Of a stretch of 34,174 nucleotides of DNA, positions 7,475 to 16,509 are shown piece after piece. Position 1 is the first letter of the stretch; every line of letters begins with the position of its first letter. The DNA lies in NCBI GenBank assembly GCA_030653355.1, contig JAURZN010000144.1, positions 1 to 34,174 on the forward strand. The letters are read 5' to 3'. The stretch is from Gallionella sp. (GTDB lineage: Bacteria; Pseudomonadota; Gammaproteobacteria; Burkholderiales; Gallionellaceae). Both the position numbers and the translations under genes were made by a program. A model generated the notes under the pieces. It was not told the origin of the DNA, did no database searches, and worked only from the letters and a program-made list of their open reading frames with translations.

Positions 7475-8896
7475 ATGTCTGCAAGCCTGGTAACCGTTTC
7501 TTATATCGGTGCGATTATTCTCTTCATTCTCAGCCTGGGCGGCCTGTCCAATCCCGAGTCTTCGCGTCGCGGTAATCTCTACGGCATGATAGGCATGACC
7601 ATCGCCGTGCTGGCCACAATGTTCGGCCCGCACGTCACGATGGCTGGCCTCCCGTGGATCATGGGCGCAATGGTGGTGGGTGGCAGCATCGGCCTCTACG
7701 CCGCGCGCCGGGTGCAAATGACGCAGATGCCGGAACTGGTTGCGCTGATGCACAGTCTGGTCGGTCTGGCGGCGATGCTGGTCGGCTTTGCCAATTACAT
7801 CGACCCGATGGCGGTATTGAATCTGTCTTCCGCCGAAAAAGCGATCCATGAAATCGAAGTCTATGTCGGCATTCTGATCGGTGCAGTGACCTTCGCCGGC
7901 TCTCTGATTGCCTTCGGTAAACTGGCAGGCAAAATTGGCGGCAAGCCGTTGTTGCTGCCGGGACGTCACTTCATGAATCTGCTGGGACTGCTGGTCGTCA
8001 TCGCATTCGGCTGGCAATTCATGCATGCTGAATCGGTCAGTGCGGGCATGATAGCCCTGAGTGTGATGACCGCCATCGCGCTGTTGTTCGGTATCCACAT
8101 GGTGATGGCCATCGGCGGTGCCGACATGCCGGTGGTGGTGTCCATGCTGAACAGTTATTCCGGCTGGGCGGCAGCGGCAACCGGCTTCATGTTGAACAAC
8201 GACCTGCTGATCGTCGTGGGCGCTCTGGTGGGCTCATCCGGTGCGATTCTGTCCTACATCATGTGTCGTGCGATGAACCGCAACTTCATCAGCGTGATCG
8301 CGGGCGGATTCGGCAGCGGCAGCGGCAAGCCCGCCATGAAGGCGGGCGGCGAAGTGCTGCCGGCGGGCGAAGTGGTGTCCATCAGTGCGATCGAGACGGC
8401 AGAACTGCTGCGTGACGCCAAGAACGTGATCATCGTGCCGGGATACGGCATGGCCGTGGCACAGGCACAACACACGGTCTATGAAATCACCCGGTTGCTG
8501 CGCGAGAGGGGTGTCAACGTGCGTTTCGGTATCCACCCGGTAGCCGGTCGCATGCCCGGCCACATGAACGTGTTGCTGGCCGAAGCCCGCGTGCCTTACG
8601 ATATCGTGATGGAGATGGATGAACTCAATGCGGACTTTCCGGATACCGATGTCGCCATCGTGATCGGCGCCAACGACATCGTGAATCCGGCGGCGCAGGA
8701 AGATCCCGCCAGCCCCATCGCCGGCATGCCGGTGCTGGAAGTATGGCGGGCAAAGACCTCCATCATGATGAAACGCAGCATGGCGACCGGCTATGCGGGT
8801 GTGGACAATCCTTTGTTTTATAAGGATAACAACCGCATGTTGTTCGGCGATGCCAAGAAGATGCTGGAAGAAGTGCTGGCTGCATTGAAATCATGA
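7475..8896 (+). CDS. pntB: NAD(P) transhydrogenase subunit beta
   Basis: A 473-residue partner of PntA. About nine membrane helices form the proton channel (dII), followed by the NADP(H)-binding dIII domain. The dIII signature [20 protein letters not shown], the [20 protein letters not shown] segment, [11 protein letters not shown] and the C-terminal [20 protein letters not shown] are all present. Length is close to the E. coli protein. The start follows AAGGATAAATGAATT, a good ribosome site. It is second in the pntAB operon and should assemble as an inner-membrane alpha2beta2 complex supplying NADPH. Confidence 0.97.
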   Translation: MSASLVTVSYIGAIILFILSLGGLSNPESSRRGNLYGMIGMTIAVLATMFGPHVTMAGLPWIMGAMVVGGSIGLYAARRVQMTQMPELVALMHSLVGLAAMLVGFANYIDPMAVLNLSSAEKAIHEIEVYVGILIGAVTFAGSLIAFGKLAGKIGGKPLLLPGRHFMNLLGLLVVIAFGWQFMHAESVSAGMIALSVMTAIALLFGIHMVMAIGGADMPVVVSMLNSYSGWAAAATGFMLNNDLLIVVGALVGSSGAILSYIMCRAMNRNFISVIAGGFGSGSGKPAMKAGGEVLPAGEVVSISAIETAELLRDAKNVIIVPGYGMAVAQAQHTVYEITRLLRERGVNVRFGIHPVAGRMPGHMNVLLAEARVPYDIVMEMDELNADFPDTDVAIVIGANDIVNPAAQEDPASPIAGMPVLEVWRAKTSIMMKRSMATGYAGVDNPLFYKDNNRMLFGDAKKMLEEVLAALKS

Positions 8897-8987
8897 CGGT
8901 GTCCGGCGGCACCCAAAAAGTGGTCTTGAATGTGAACAAGGCGCTGGCCTGAATTGTTGTGAGCCGACAATCAAGAGGGGCGAATAA

Positions 8988-11501
8988 GTGAAATCTTCCC
9001 AGCTTCCCAAATATTTCGCTACCTTCTTGTGGGCGCTGCTGCTCTACGTCCTGGTCATCCTGGCGATGTGGGGTACGGGCGACGAAAAGTTCAGCTATTT
9101 GCACCTCGGTCTGGACACCAGCAACGCGATTTTGTCGCTGTTGCTGGCCGTTTTTCTGCTGGGCGAGCGGCATACTCTGCAAGCCAATGTGCGAAATTAT
9201 CTGGCAATAGGATTTGCTTTCGCCGCGGCGACTGAGCTGCTGCATGCGCTGGTCGGTATCGAATGGGTGGGCTGGTTTTCCTGGATAGATACCTATTCCG
9301 GTACCCTGCGTCCCGCCACCTGGCCGCCCTCCACTTATGTGCTGCCGTTCGCATTGGCATGGGCGTATTGGCTGATGCGGCGGAATGCCAGACTCTCTCC
9401 CGTCCTGTTTGCCGTGGGAATGCTGCTGCTGACGGTAGCCTTGTTTGCCTTGTCCTTCGTTCTGCCGCGCTATGTAGAGGGCGGGATGCTGGGAATTGTG
9501 CGCCCCACACAAGTGCCCTTGCTGCTGATCTGGCTAGGGGTCATCGCACTCTATTGGCGCCAGCGTCACCAGCACCGGATATTTGAAGGCTTCGCGCTGA
9601 TGGGCGTGCTGCTCTTCCTGTCCGATTTGTGCATGCTGTTTTCCACCTCGCCACATGAAAAATTTACCATGATGGCGCATGTCGGCAAGTTGATCGCCTA
9701 TGCCCTGTTGCATGTGATACAGATGCGTGCCGCCGCCGAGGATAGCCAAGCCAGAAGCGAGGCCGAGGCTGAGTTGCGCATCGCTGCGGTCGCGTTTGAG
9801 TCGCATGAAAACATGATGATCACCGATGCAGAGGGCGTGATCATGCGAGTGAACAATCAGTTTATTCAGACTACCGGCTATACGGCTGATGAAGTGGTGG
9901 GAAAAAAGCCGAGCCTGCTCAAATCGGGTCGCCATGATACGGATTTCTACCGGGTAATGTGGGATACCCTCAAGCATGCAGGTACATGGCGGGGCGAGGT
10001 GTGGGACAGGCGTAAGAACGGCGAGATTTATCCGAAATTGCTTACCATCTCTGCCGTGAAGGATGAAAGCGGCAACATCAGCAATTATGTCGGGGCGTAC
10101 GTAGACATTACGGAACGCAAGGCGGCGGAAGAGAAAATAAAGCATCTTGCCTTCTACGATACGCTGACGGCGCTGCCCAATCGCAGGCTATTGCAGGAGC
10201 GCCTCAAGCAGGCATTGGCCTCCAGTGTGCGCAGCAGGCACCATGGCGCGTTGCTGTTTATTGATTTGGACAACTTCAAAATACTCAACGATACGCTGGG
10301 CCACGACATCGGTGATTTGCTGTTGCAACAGGTTGCCCTGCGCCTCGAATCCTGCGTAAGAGCAGGCGATACCGTGGCGCGTCTGGGGGGCGACGAGTTC
10401 GTGGTGATACTGGAAGAATTAAGCAAACAGGAACTTGAAGCCGCCGCACAGGCGGAAACCATCGCCGAAAAGATACTGGCCGCGCTCAATCAGCCTTACC
10501 GGCTTTCCGGGCACGAATGCCGCAGCACATCCAGCATAGGCGTGACCCTGTTCAATGGCCGGCAAGTGGAAATGGATGAATTGCTGAAACAGGCGGATAT
10601 CGCCATGTATCAGGCCAAGAATGATGGCCGGAATGTACTGCGTTTCTTCGACCTGAAGATGCAGGAGGGCATTAACACCCGTGCCAGCCTCGAAGCGGAA
10701 TTGCGCAAGGCGCTGGAGAACCGGCAATTTCATTTGTATTATCAAATTCAGGTAGATAGCGCGCTTCGTCCTCTGGGTGCAGAAACCCTGATACGCTGGA
10801 TACATCCGGAACGCGGAATGATATCGCCCGCGCAATTCATCCCGGTGGCAGAAGAAAGCGGGCTGATACTGCCCATCGGACAGTGGGTGCTGGAAACGGC
10901 TTGTGCGCAACTTGAACGCTGGCAGTCAGATGCGCTGACGCGCGATCTGATTCTGGCGGTGAATGTCAGTGCCCGGCAGTTCCGGCAAGCTGATTTTGTC
11001 GCTCAGGTTAAAACACTGATAGAGCGTCATGCGATCAACCCCGCGTTGCTCAAGCTGGAATTGACCGAAAGCATGTTATTCGAGAATATCGAGGCCATTA
11101 TTACAATCATGGATGCATTGCATGAAATGGGCGTCCGTTTCTCGCTGGATGATTTCGGTACAGGCTATTCATCCTTGCAATACCTCAAGAAACTGCCCTT
11201 GGATCAGCTCAAGATAGACCAGTCATTCGTGCGGGACCTAGGCACCGACAGCAGCGATCAGGCGATTGTCCAGACCATCATCGCCATGGCGAAAAGTCTG
11301 AATCTGCACGTCATTGCCGAGGGGGTTGAAACTGAAGAGCAGCAACAACTCCTCTACTACTATGGCTGCATGCATTATCAGGGATATTTGTTCAGCAAGC
11401 CAGTACCCATTGAACAGTTCGAATCCTTGCTCGCCTTAAAGGATAAGGCTTACAGCGTATCCGAACCTACCTCAACAGCAACCTCTGTAGCTAAAACGTA
11501 G
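8988..11501 (+). CDS. Membrane MASE-like–PAS–GGDEF–EAL c-di-GMP enzyme
   Basis: An 837-residue signalling protein. Residues 1–250 hold seven or so hydrophobic segments of a MASE-type membrane sensor; the exact class is uncertain and the pattern is closest to MASE3/MASE4. A PAS domain (about 265–380) follows, then GGDEF with an intact GGDEF at 467–471 and an RxxD inhibitory site (RAGD). The EAL domain has ETL at 599–601 and DDFGTGYSS at 721. Both activities, c-di-GMP synthesis and hydrolysis, could therefore work. The start is GTG with AGGGG upstream. The last ~17 residues are not EAL sequence: the frame runs into an integrase remnant and stops inside the 18-bp direct repeat at 11487, so the native C-terminus was probably replaced. 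Confidence 0.92.
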   Translation: MKSSQLPKYFATFLWALLLYVLVILAMWGTGDEKFSYLHLGLDTSNAILSLLLAVFLLGERHTLQANVRNYLAIGFAFAAATELLHALVGIEWVGWFSWIDTYSGTLRPATWPPSTYVLPFALAWAYWLMRRNARLSPVLFAVGMLLLTVALFALSFVLPRYVEGGMLGIVRPTQVPLLLIWLGVIALYWRQRHQHRIFEGFALMGVLLFLSDLCMLFSTSPHEKFTMMAHVGKLIAYALLHVIQMRAAAEDSQARSEAEAELRIAAVAFESHENMMITDAEGVIMRVNNQFIQTTGYTADEVVGKKPSLLKSGRHDTDFYRVMWDTLKHAGTWRGEVWDRRKNGEIYPKLLTISAVKDESGNISNYVGAYVDITERKAAEEKIKHLAFYDTLTALPNRRLLQERLKQALASSVRSRHHGALLFIDLDNFKILNDTLGHDIGDLLLQQVALRLESCVRAGDTVARLGGDEFVVILEELSKQELEAAAQAETIAEKILAALNQPYRLSGHECRSTSSIGVTLFNGRQVEMDELLKQADIAMYQAKNDGRNVLRFFDLKMQEGINTRASLEAELRKALENRQFHLYYQIQVDSALRPLGAETLIRWIHPERGMISPAQFIPVAEESGLILPIGQWVLETACAQLERWQSDALTRDLILAVNVSARQFRQADFVAQVKTLIERHAINPALLKLELTESMLFENIEAIITIMDALHEMGVRFSLDDFGTGYSSLQYLKKLPLDQLKIDQSFVRDLGTDSSDQAIVQTIIAMAKSLNLHVIAEGVETEEQQQLLYYYGCMHYQGYLFSKPVPIEQFESLLALKDKAYSVSEPTSTATSVAKT

Positions 11502-11785
11502 CTAATTGCATCCAGTTTTCTGGCGGCGGCTGCGAAATGGCCGGACGATAAGTGTGCATATCGCTCCACCATCCGACTACTTGACCACCCACCCAAATGC
11601 TGGATTTCAAAAATGGTCACGCCGTTTTGTACCGCCCAGCTCGCCCAGGTATGGCGGAAATCTGTGATGCCAGCCCGTTTTAACGCATTCCGCCAGACTT
11701 TGCCGTTTGCCCTTGCAATCCGCTTGCCACCTTTCGTAAATACCAGCGTCGGATGTCCAATGATAGGTGTTCCCTCGTGTTGCAT
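11450..11785 (-). pseudogene. C-terminal remnant of a tyrosine integrase
   Basis: A 111-codon frame that encodes only the catalytic C-terminus of a phage-type integrase: HPTLVFTKGGKRI, RHTWASWAVQNGV, LGGWSS and MVERYAHLS with the nucleophile Tyr. Relatives read DFRWHDLRHTWASW where this has DFRHTWASW, so the HxxR box has lost about five residues and the enzyme cannot be active. The N-terminal domains are missing; the frame breaks off near 11775 against a phosphatase fragment on the other strand. Its 3' end overlaps the GGDEF–EAL gene at 8988. It is a different family from the integrase at 74. Confidence 0.85.
11487..11504. repeat. 18-bp direct repeat, left copy
   Basis: The sequence GTAGCTAAAACGTAGCTA occurs here and again, identical and in the same orientation, at 19113. 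Within it GTAGCTA is itself repeated across AAAC. It lies at the 3' end of the integrase remnant and supplies the stop codon of the 8988 gene. It may be an attachment-site core; this is inference. Confidence 0.75.
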
Positions 11786-11983
11786 TCCGATGGCTTAGTC
11801 GATGCGCAAAATGCTCAGCACGAGAATTTTGGAGAAGAGCGCCTCATCGCATCCATGCGCGGTCACAGATCCCACTATTCGCTCAAAGAAGCCGTATTGA
11901 CTCATCTTGACGGACGTGATGCAGGTGACGATATTTCGATCGACACCATTTCGCTTCATGAAGATCCACATCAGTTACAGTGA
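11768..11983 (+). pseudogene. C-terminal fragment of SpoIIE/RsbU-type phosphatase
   Basis: The translated fragment SLVLHSDGLVDAQNAQHENFGEERL … GDDISIDTISLH matches the end of PP2C-like SpoIIE/RsbU phosphatases, including the Ser-Asp-Gly and Asp-Asp metal-site motifs. Everything upstream of the SDG motif is missing, cut at the junction with the integrase remnant. It lies among other signalling fragments and is not expected to function. Confidence 0.75.
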
Positions 11984-12088
11984 TGATGCGTATTCTGGCA
12001 GACTTGAATATCAGAGCTAGGCTGATAACAGGGTATTAGAGCGTTTTTATAGTTCGCGTCATTAGCAGGCTGCTGAAAAAGGCTGTTA

Positions 12089-13075
12089 GGTCATATCACG
12101 GGGGATTTGTTGCTGCAGCAGATTGCGCAACGGCTGCTGGCGTGTGTGGGGCCGGGCGACACGGTCGCGCGTGTCGGCAGTGACGAGTTTGTGGTGATGC
12201 TCGATGAGGTGGGGAGCAGGCGCTGGAAGCGGCGAAGCAGGCAGAAACGACGGACGAACGAATTCTCGCCGCACTCAATCAGCCATATCAGCTTGCCATT
12301 CGTGAATAATACAGCACATCCAGCATCGGTATAACCCTGTTCGGCAATCAAAAACTGATTGCAGGGAAAATCATGAAACAGTGCAATATCGCGATGTATC
12401 AGGCCAAGAACGCGGGTCGCAATACGCTGCGTTTCTTCGACCAGAGGATGCAGGAAACCATCGATGTTCGTGCCGTGCTTGAACGCGAGTTGCACAAGGC
12501 ACTTGAACTCCGGCAATTCCATTTGCATTATCAGATTCAGGTGGACGGTGAGGGGTGTTCTTTGGGGGCAGAGGCACTCATTCGATGGATACACCCCGAG
12601 CGTGGAACGGTGTCCCCGGCTCAATTTATTCCGCTGGCAGAAGAAACCGGGCTGATACTCTCGATTGGGCAATGGGTGCTTGAGACGGCTTGCGCTCAAA
12701 TCAAGACGTGGGAACAGGATGAGTTGACCCGGAATCTCGTGCTGGCGGTGAATGTGAGCGCAAGGCAATTCAATCAGGGGGATTTCGTATCCCGGGTAAA
12801 AAATGCCGTGGCGTACCATGCTATTAACCCGGCGCGGCTCAAGCTGAAACTGACCGAGAGCATGTTGGTGGAAATGTGGAAAGTATCATTTCATCCATGA
12901 GTGCACTGAAAGAAATCGGTGTCCTGTTCTCGCTGGATGACTTTGGTACCGGCTATTCTTCTTTGCGGTATCTCAAGGAACTGCCGCTCGATCAGCTCAA
13001 GATCGATCAGTCTTTCGTAGGCGATATGGCTGTTGGTGGCGGTGATAATGCGATTTTCATACCGTCATTGCCATG
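12089..13075 (+). pseudogene. Decayed GGDEF–EAL gene
   Basis: A broken paralogue of the 8988 protein. The frame begins in mid-GGDEF (GHITGDLLLQQIA) and carries GSDEF instead of GGDEF and GPGD instead of the RxxD inhibitory site. It then has a frameshift near 12212, a TAA at the position of ECR near 12307, and a single-base loss near 12871 (GAAATG for GAAAATG). A further shift lies near 13055. Between these the EAL domain is well preserved: EALIRWIHPERG, NVSARQF, DDFGTGYSSLRYL and LKIDQSFV. The EAL end is missing beyond TVIAMV, where it joins a receiver fragment. It is clearly inactive. Confidence 0.9.
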
Positions 13076-13231
13076 GTCATCATGCTGACCGCCGAAGCGA
13101 GTCGTGCCGCCGTGCTCAAAGGGGGCGCAGACGGTTACATCACCAAGCCCTTCAAGATTCATGCGCTGATCCGGGCGGTCGGAACCGTACTCGGACTGTC
13201 GGGCGATACGACCGGAAAGGGCTGGGACTAA
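13076..13231 (+). pseudogene. C-terminal half of a response-regulator receiver domain
   Basis: VIMLTAEASRAAVLKGGADGYITKPFKIHALIRAVGTVLG is the second half of a CheY-like receiver, with the conserved Thr and Lys (LTA, TKPF), ending in a natural stop. It follows the EAL fragment directly; the ATGGTCATCATG at the joint suggests a deletion through short homology. The half with the phospho-acceptor Asp is gone. Confidence 0.75.
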
Positions 13232-13240
13232 TGCCCGGAT

Positions 13241-14221
13241 TTACTGCCGGTAGCGGGCGACCAGTTCGTGCCGGTTGATCACACCGATCTTCGAGAAAAT
13301 ATTGCCAATGTGCGTGCGCACCGTCCAGAATGAAATAAAGAGCTCCGCTGCGATCTGCTTGTCCGAATAGCCCTGCATGATTCGTTCGCAAATTTCCCCC
13401 TCCCTCGCTGAAAGGCCCTGCCAGCGTGCCGGCGCACCTGTTTCGTTGCTGACTGACTCCAGCAAAACGGTATTCTGCATGGCGCGGCTCAGACGCCAGA
13501 CAAATTCTTCGGCGATGAACGGCTTCATCAGGTAATCCGTGGCTCCGCTGCGCAAGGCCTCGATGCGGCGCGCCACGTCATCAAAACCTGACATCACGAT
13601 GATCGGCATATGGCACCTGGGTGGTTTCATATGACGTATGTGCTTGACCAGCACCAGACCGCTGTGGATTCCCAGCAGAACCACATCGATGATGGCCACC
13701 TGATAGTTGCCTGTGGACAGCTTGTCTATCCCCTGTTCGACGGTCGTGCATAGATCAGCTTCAAGCCCGAGTTCGTTGCACAGCAGTTCGACATAAGCCG
13801 CCTGATTTTCACAGTCCTCGACCACCAGTGCGCGCCCGTAAAGCTGCAAGTTTCGGGTCTCCCTGGCTGAGTTGCTGATGTATGCGGCCAGTTCCTTGTC
13901 GTTGGAGCGCAGAAAAACCTCGGTTGCACCCGCGTGCATGGCGCCTTGGGCAAGATCCATGTTGCGTTCAGGCACAAGAAAGATGATCGGCATTGCCGCC
14001 CGGCTGGGCAGTAGCCGCGCATTGCGGATCAGGTTGATGCCTTCACCGTCGTCCAGTTCACTTGCGACAATCATCAGCGAACAGGATTCGTTGCCGCTGA
14101 GAAAATCGGCGCCAGCCTGTTCGGTTGTGCAAATGTGACACTGAAATCCTGCCTGTGCGGCCATTTCTGAAATCATCGCAGCGTAGGTGGATGAGGAGTC
14201 TATGCAGAGCAGCGTGGACAT
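13241..14221 (-). CDS. Double-receiver LuxR-type response regulator
   Basis: A 326-residue cytoplasmic regulator with two receiver domains and a C-terminal LuxR DNA-binding helix-turn-helix. Receiver 1 (about 1–120) is degenerate: the acidic pocket reads CIDSSS, the phospho-acceptor position is Ala/Ser (IVASELDDGEG) and the Lys is replaced (LRSND). Receiver 2 (about 130–250) is complete, with VVED, Asp179 in AIIDVVL, VMSGF and Lys233 in LMKPF. The HTH spans about 268–326 (LSAREGEICERIMQGYSDKQIAAELFIS… TVRTHIGNIFSKI). It converges with the receiver fragment, ending 9 bases away. No dedicated kinase gene is adjacent; its partner and targets are unknown. No strong ribosome site precedes the ATG. 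Confidence 0.92.
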   Translation of the reverse strand: MSTLLCIDSSSTYAAMISEMAAQAGFQCHICTTEQAGADFLSGNESCSLMIVASELDDGEGINLIRNARLLPSRAAMPIIFLVPERNMDLAQGAMHAGATEVFLRSNDKELAAYISNSARETRNLQLYGRALVVEDCENQAAYVELLCNELGLEADLCTTVEQGIDKLSTGNYQVAIIDVVLLGIHSGLVLVKHIRHMKPPRCHMPIIVMSGFDDVARRIEALRSGATDYLMKPFIAEEFVWRLSRAMQNTVLLESVSNETGAPARWQGLSAREGEICERIMQGYSDKQIAAELFISFWTVRTHIGNIFSKIGVINRHELVARYRQ

Positions 14222-14300
14222 ATTTTTCTATCTTAAAAAACAACGAATCAAATTTATTTGAAGGTGTCTTTATTCAGGTGCCGGGGCGGATTGTGAAAAT

Positions 14301-14393
14301 TCGCTAATTAGTAGCGATGACGACCTGTACGGGCATAAGGATAATGCAATCAGCGGATCGGAAGTAGTATTTTTTCAACCTGCTGTCAGCAGG
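14301..14393. promoter_or_regulatory. Two palindromes in the regulator–mscL spacer
   Basis: The 251-base spacer 14222–14472 holds no gene. It contains TCGCTA/TAGCGA (14301–14317, loop ATTAG) and a tighter palindrome CCTGCTG-T-CAGCAGG (14379–14393), 80 bases before mscL. Neither is followed by T-runs, so operator sites for mscL or for the divergent regulator gene are more likely than terminators. This is inferred from symmetry only. Confidence 0.4.
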
Positions 14394-14472
14394 TGATCAG
14401 GCGTTTGGGCTATCGTTCACGCAAGGGCCGTAAAACTGTGGCATTTAATAACTTTAGCAAGCGAGGAAAATC

Positions 14473-14871
14473 ATGGGCATGATCAATGAATTAAAGGACT
14501 TTGCAATCAAGGGCAACGTGGTCGATATGGCGGTCGGTGTAATCATCGGCGGCGCATTTGGAAAGATCGTTTCCTCTTTTGTGTCCGATGTGGTCATGCC
14601 GCCGATCGGCGTGCTGGTGGGCGGTGTGGATTTTTCCAAACTGGCGATTACCCTGCAGGAAGCATCCCTGACGGCACCTGCGGTTGTAATCAGCTATGGC
14701 AAGTTTGTACAGACGGTCGTCGATTTCACCATTATCGCTGCGGTTATTTTCCTGGTTATCAAGGCGATTAACTCGACTAAGAGGAAAGAGGCCGAGGCGC
14801 CGACGGCGCCTGCAGCACCTTCGGCACAGGAAGTACTGTTGACAGAAATTCGCGACCTGCTGAAGAAATAA
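14473..14871 (+). CDS. mscL: Large-conductance mechanosensitive channel MscL
   Basis: A 132-residue inner-membrane channel that opens under membrane tension to release solutes on osmotic downshock. The N-terminal amphipathic helix and TM1 ([33 protein letters not shown]) match the family closely, followed by the SDVVMPPIG loop, TM2 (about 75–97) and the charged C-terminal helix ending [25 protein letters not shown] before the ATG contains a good ribosome site. It stands alone between regulatory genes and appears intact. Confidence 0.96.
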   Translation: MGMINELKDFAIKGNVVDMAVGVIIGGAFGKIVSSFVSDVVMPPIGVLVGGVDFSKLAITLQEASLTAPAVVISYGKFVQTVVDFTIIAAVIFLVIKAINSTKRKEAEAPTAPAAPSAQEVLLTEIRDLLKK

Positions 14872-14950
14872 TCAGCCTCTGCCACTCCCCGATAAGGCTG
14901 GAACTGTGCGGGGGCTTTATCAGGTGATTAATCCTGAAAATAGCAGTCTT

Positions 14951-15074
14951 ATGCGGAGATGCAGAGAACGCGAAGCAAAACCAATATGTTAGTGATCGTT
15001 ATGCATCCACCAGATAATTGATGGTCAAAAAAACGATAATATTTTGTAAATCCGAGTCAATCTGCGCAATCTGA
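14951..15074. repeat. Degenerate remnants of intergenic repeats
   Basis: The 278-base spacer after mscL has no gene. ATGCGGAGATGCAGAGAACG (14951–14970) and TAAATCCGAGTCAATCTGCG (15047–15066) resemble worn copies of dispersed repeats; the second resembles the right arm of the palindrome between pntA and pntB. Resemblance was judged by eye. Confidence 0.4.
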
Positions 15075-15149
15075 TGAAACTTTAAGAGCGTTGCTCATGC
15101 AATCTTTGATGCGGATTGAACTGCAGTTTTTAGGTTATATGAACATGTC

Positions 15150-16409
15150 ATGCAAAAACGAATTTCTGTAGAACAGTTGCGTCTGGGGATGTACATCCAT
15201 GAACTGGGCTGCTCATGGATGGATCACCCCTTCTGGCGAAAATCCTTTTTGCTGGAGGAGCCGCACGATCTGAAAACCATCGCCTCCACCCGGACTCAAT
15301 GGGTATCGATAGATACCTCAAAAGGGCTGGATGTGGCAGTCGAGGCAAATTCAGCCAGTACTGTCGGTTGCCAGCCGGCAGCAGGTAGCGATTGTGCCGG
15401 CTGCTGGGGCATCAAACAGACAGACAATTTTGCTCAGGCCAGCCAGGCGATACCTCAACGCGTAAGCACTGCGCAGGAAGCGGCTCGAGCCGAGATGATT
15501 TGCGAAAAATCGAAGCTGGCGGTCGCCTCGATGTTTCAGGAAACGCGCATGGGTCAGGCGCTGAACGCCGATGATGCGCTGCCCATCGTCGAAGAAATTT
15601 CCAGTTCCGTACTGCGCAACCCGGGCGCGCTGATCAGTCTGGCCAGGCTCAAGGGCAAGGACGATTACACCTATATGCACTCGGTGGCAGTCTGCACGCT
15701 GATGGTATCTCTTGCCCGGCAACTCGGTCTGGATGCAGGGCAGATTCGTCAGGCTGGGCTGGCCGGTCTGCTGCACGATGTGGGCAAGATGATGATCCCG
15801 CCCGAGATACTCAACAAGCCCGGAAAACTGACCGATGCCGAATTTGACACGGTAAAAAATCACCCTGCCGAGGGACACAAACTGCTGCTGGGCGGCATCG
15901 GCATCACTGATATGTCGCTGGATGTCTGTCTGCATCATCACGAAAAGGTGGACGGTAGCGGCTATCCGGAAAAACTCGCCGGTGATGAGATCAGCCTGTA
16001 TGCCAAAATGGGCGCGGTATGCGATGTCTATGATGCAATCACCTCAAACCGTCCTTACAAAAACGGCTGGGAGCCGGCCGACTCAATACGCAAGATGGCG
16101 GAGTGGAGCCGCGGCCATTTCGATCAGCGAATTTTTCAGGCTTTTGTGCGCCGCGTCGGCATCTATCCGACCGGTTCGCTGGTCAGACTGGCATCCGGGC
16201 GTCTTGCCGTTGTTATTGAACAATCCGAAAAGTCGTTGCTCGCGCCCAGGGTGAAGGTGTTTTTCTCAATTAAATCAAACTGCCGCATTGTGACGGAGAT
16301 CACGGATTTAGCCCATCCGGCGTGCCGGGACAAGATCGAGTCATTTGAGGATCCGCTCAAGTGGCACATTCATGACCTGCGTGAATTATGGAGTGGTCTG
16401 CCGGGCTAG
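15150..16409 (+). CDS. HD-GYP cyclic-di-GMP phosphodiesterase (DUF3391 type)
   Basis: A 419-residue protein. Residues 1–65 (KRISVEQLRLGMYIHELGCSW… SIDTSKGLDV) are the DUF3391 N-terminal domain that commonly precedes HD-GYP. A low-conservation, Cys-containing linker follows (about 68–100). The HD-GYP domain spans about 170–330: HSVAV, HDVGK at 209–213, KNHPAEG, HHHEKVDGSGYP at 262–273 and CDVYDAITSNRPYK. All metal ligands and the GYP motif are present, so hydrolysis of c-di-GMP is expected. No membrane segment is seen. It lies just upstream of a GGDEF–EAL response regulator in the same direction, which suggests the two act on the same signal pool. Confidence 0.95.
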   Translation: MQKRISVEQLRLGMYIHELGCSWMDHPFWRKSFLLEEPHDLKTIASTRTQWVSIDTSKGLDVAVEANSASTVGCQPAAGSDCAGCWGIKQTDNFAQASQAIPQRVSTAQEAARAEMICEKSKLAVASMFQETRMGQALNADDALPIVEEISSSVLRNPGALISLARLKGKDDYTYMHSVAVCTLMVSLARQLGLDAGQIRQAGLAGLLHDVGKMMIPPEILNKPGKLTDAEFDTVKNHPAEGHKLLLGGIGITDMSLDVCLHHHEKVDGSGYPEKLAGDEISLYAKMGAVCDVYDAITSNRPYKNGWEPADSIRKMAEWSRGHFDQRIFQAFVRRVGIYPTGSLVRLASGRLAVVIEQSEKSLLAPRVKVFFSIKSNCRIVTEITDLAHPACRDKIESFEDPLKWHIHDLRELWSGLPG

Positions 16410-16509
16410 TGTGTCGCGCTGTGAATTGCGAGGGAGCAGGGCTGCGAGTACAACGAGCAGATTTTTTTCTTGCCTGAAAAAATAATTACCGAAAAGGTTG
16501 TGCCGGATT

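Noticed and set aside
7397-8098. 233-residue minus-strand frame opposite pntB
   Set aside because: Shadow of pntB; composition (Gln/His-rich) is typical of antisense translation.
8893-8952. 19-residue frame overlapping the pntB stop as ATGA
   Set aside because: Too short, no recognisable motif, and chance overlap of this size is common.
12063-12086. GCAGGCTGCTGAAAAA resembling an insertion-sequence end
   Set aside because: No matching inverted copy or transposase was found in the window.
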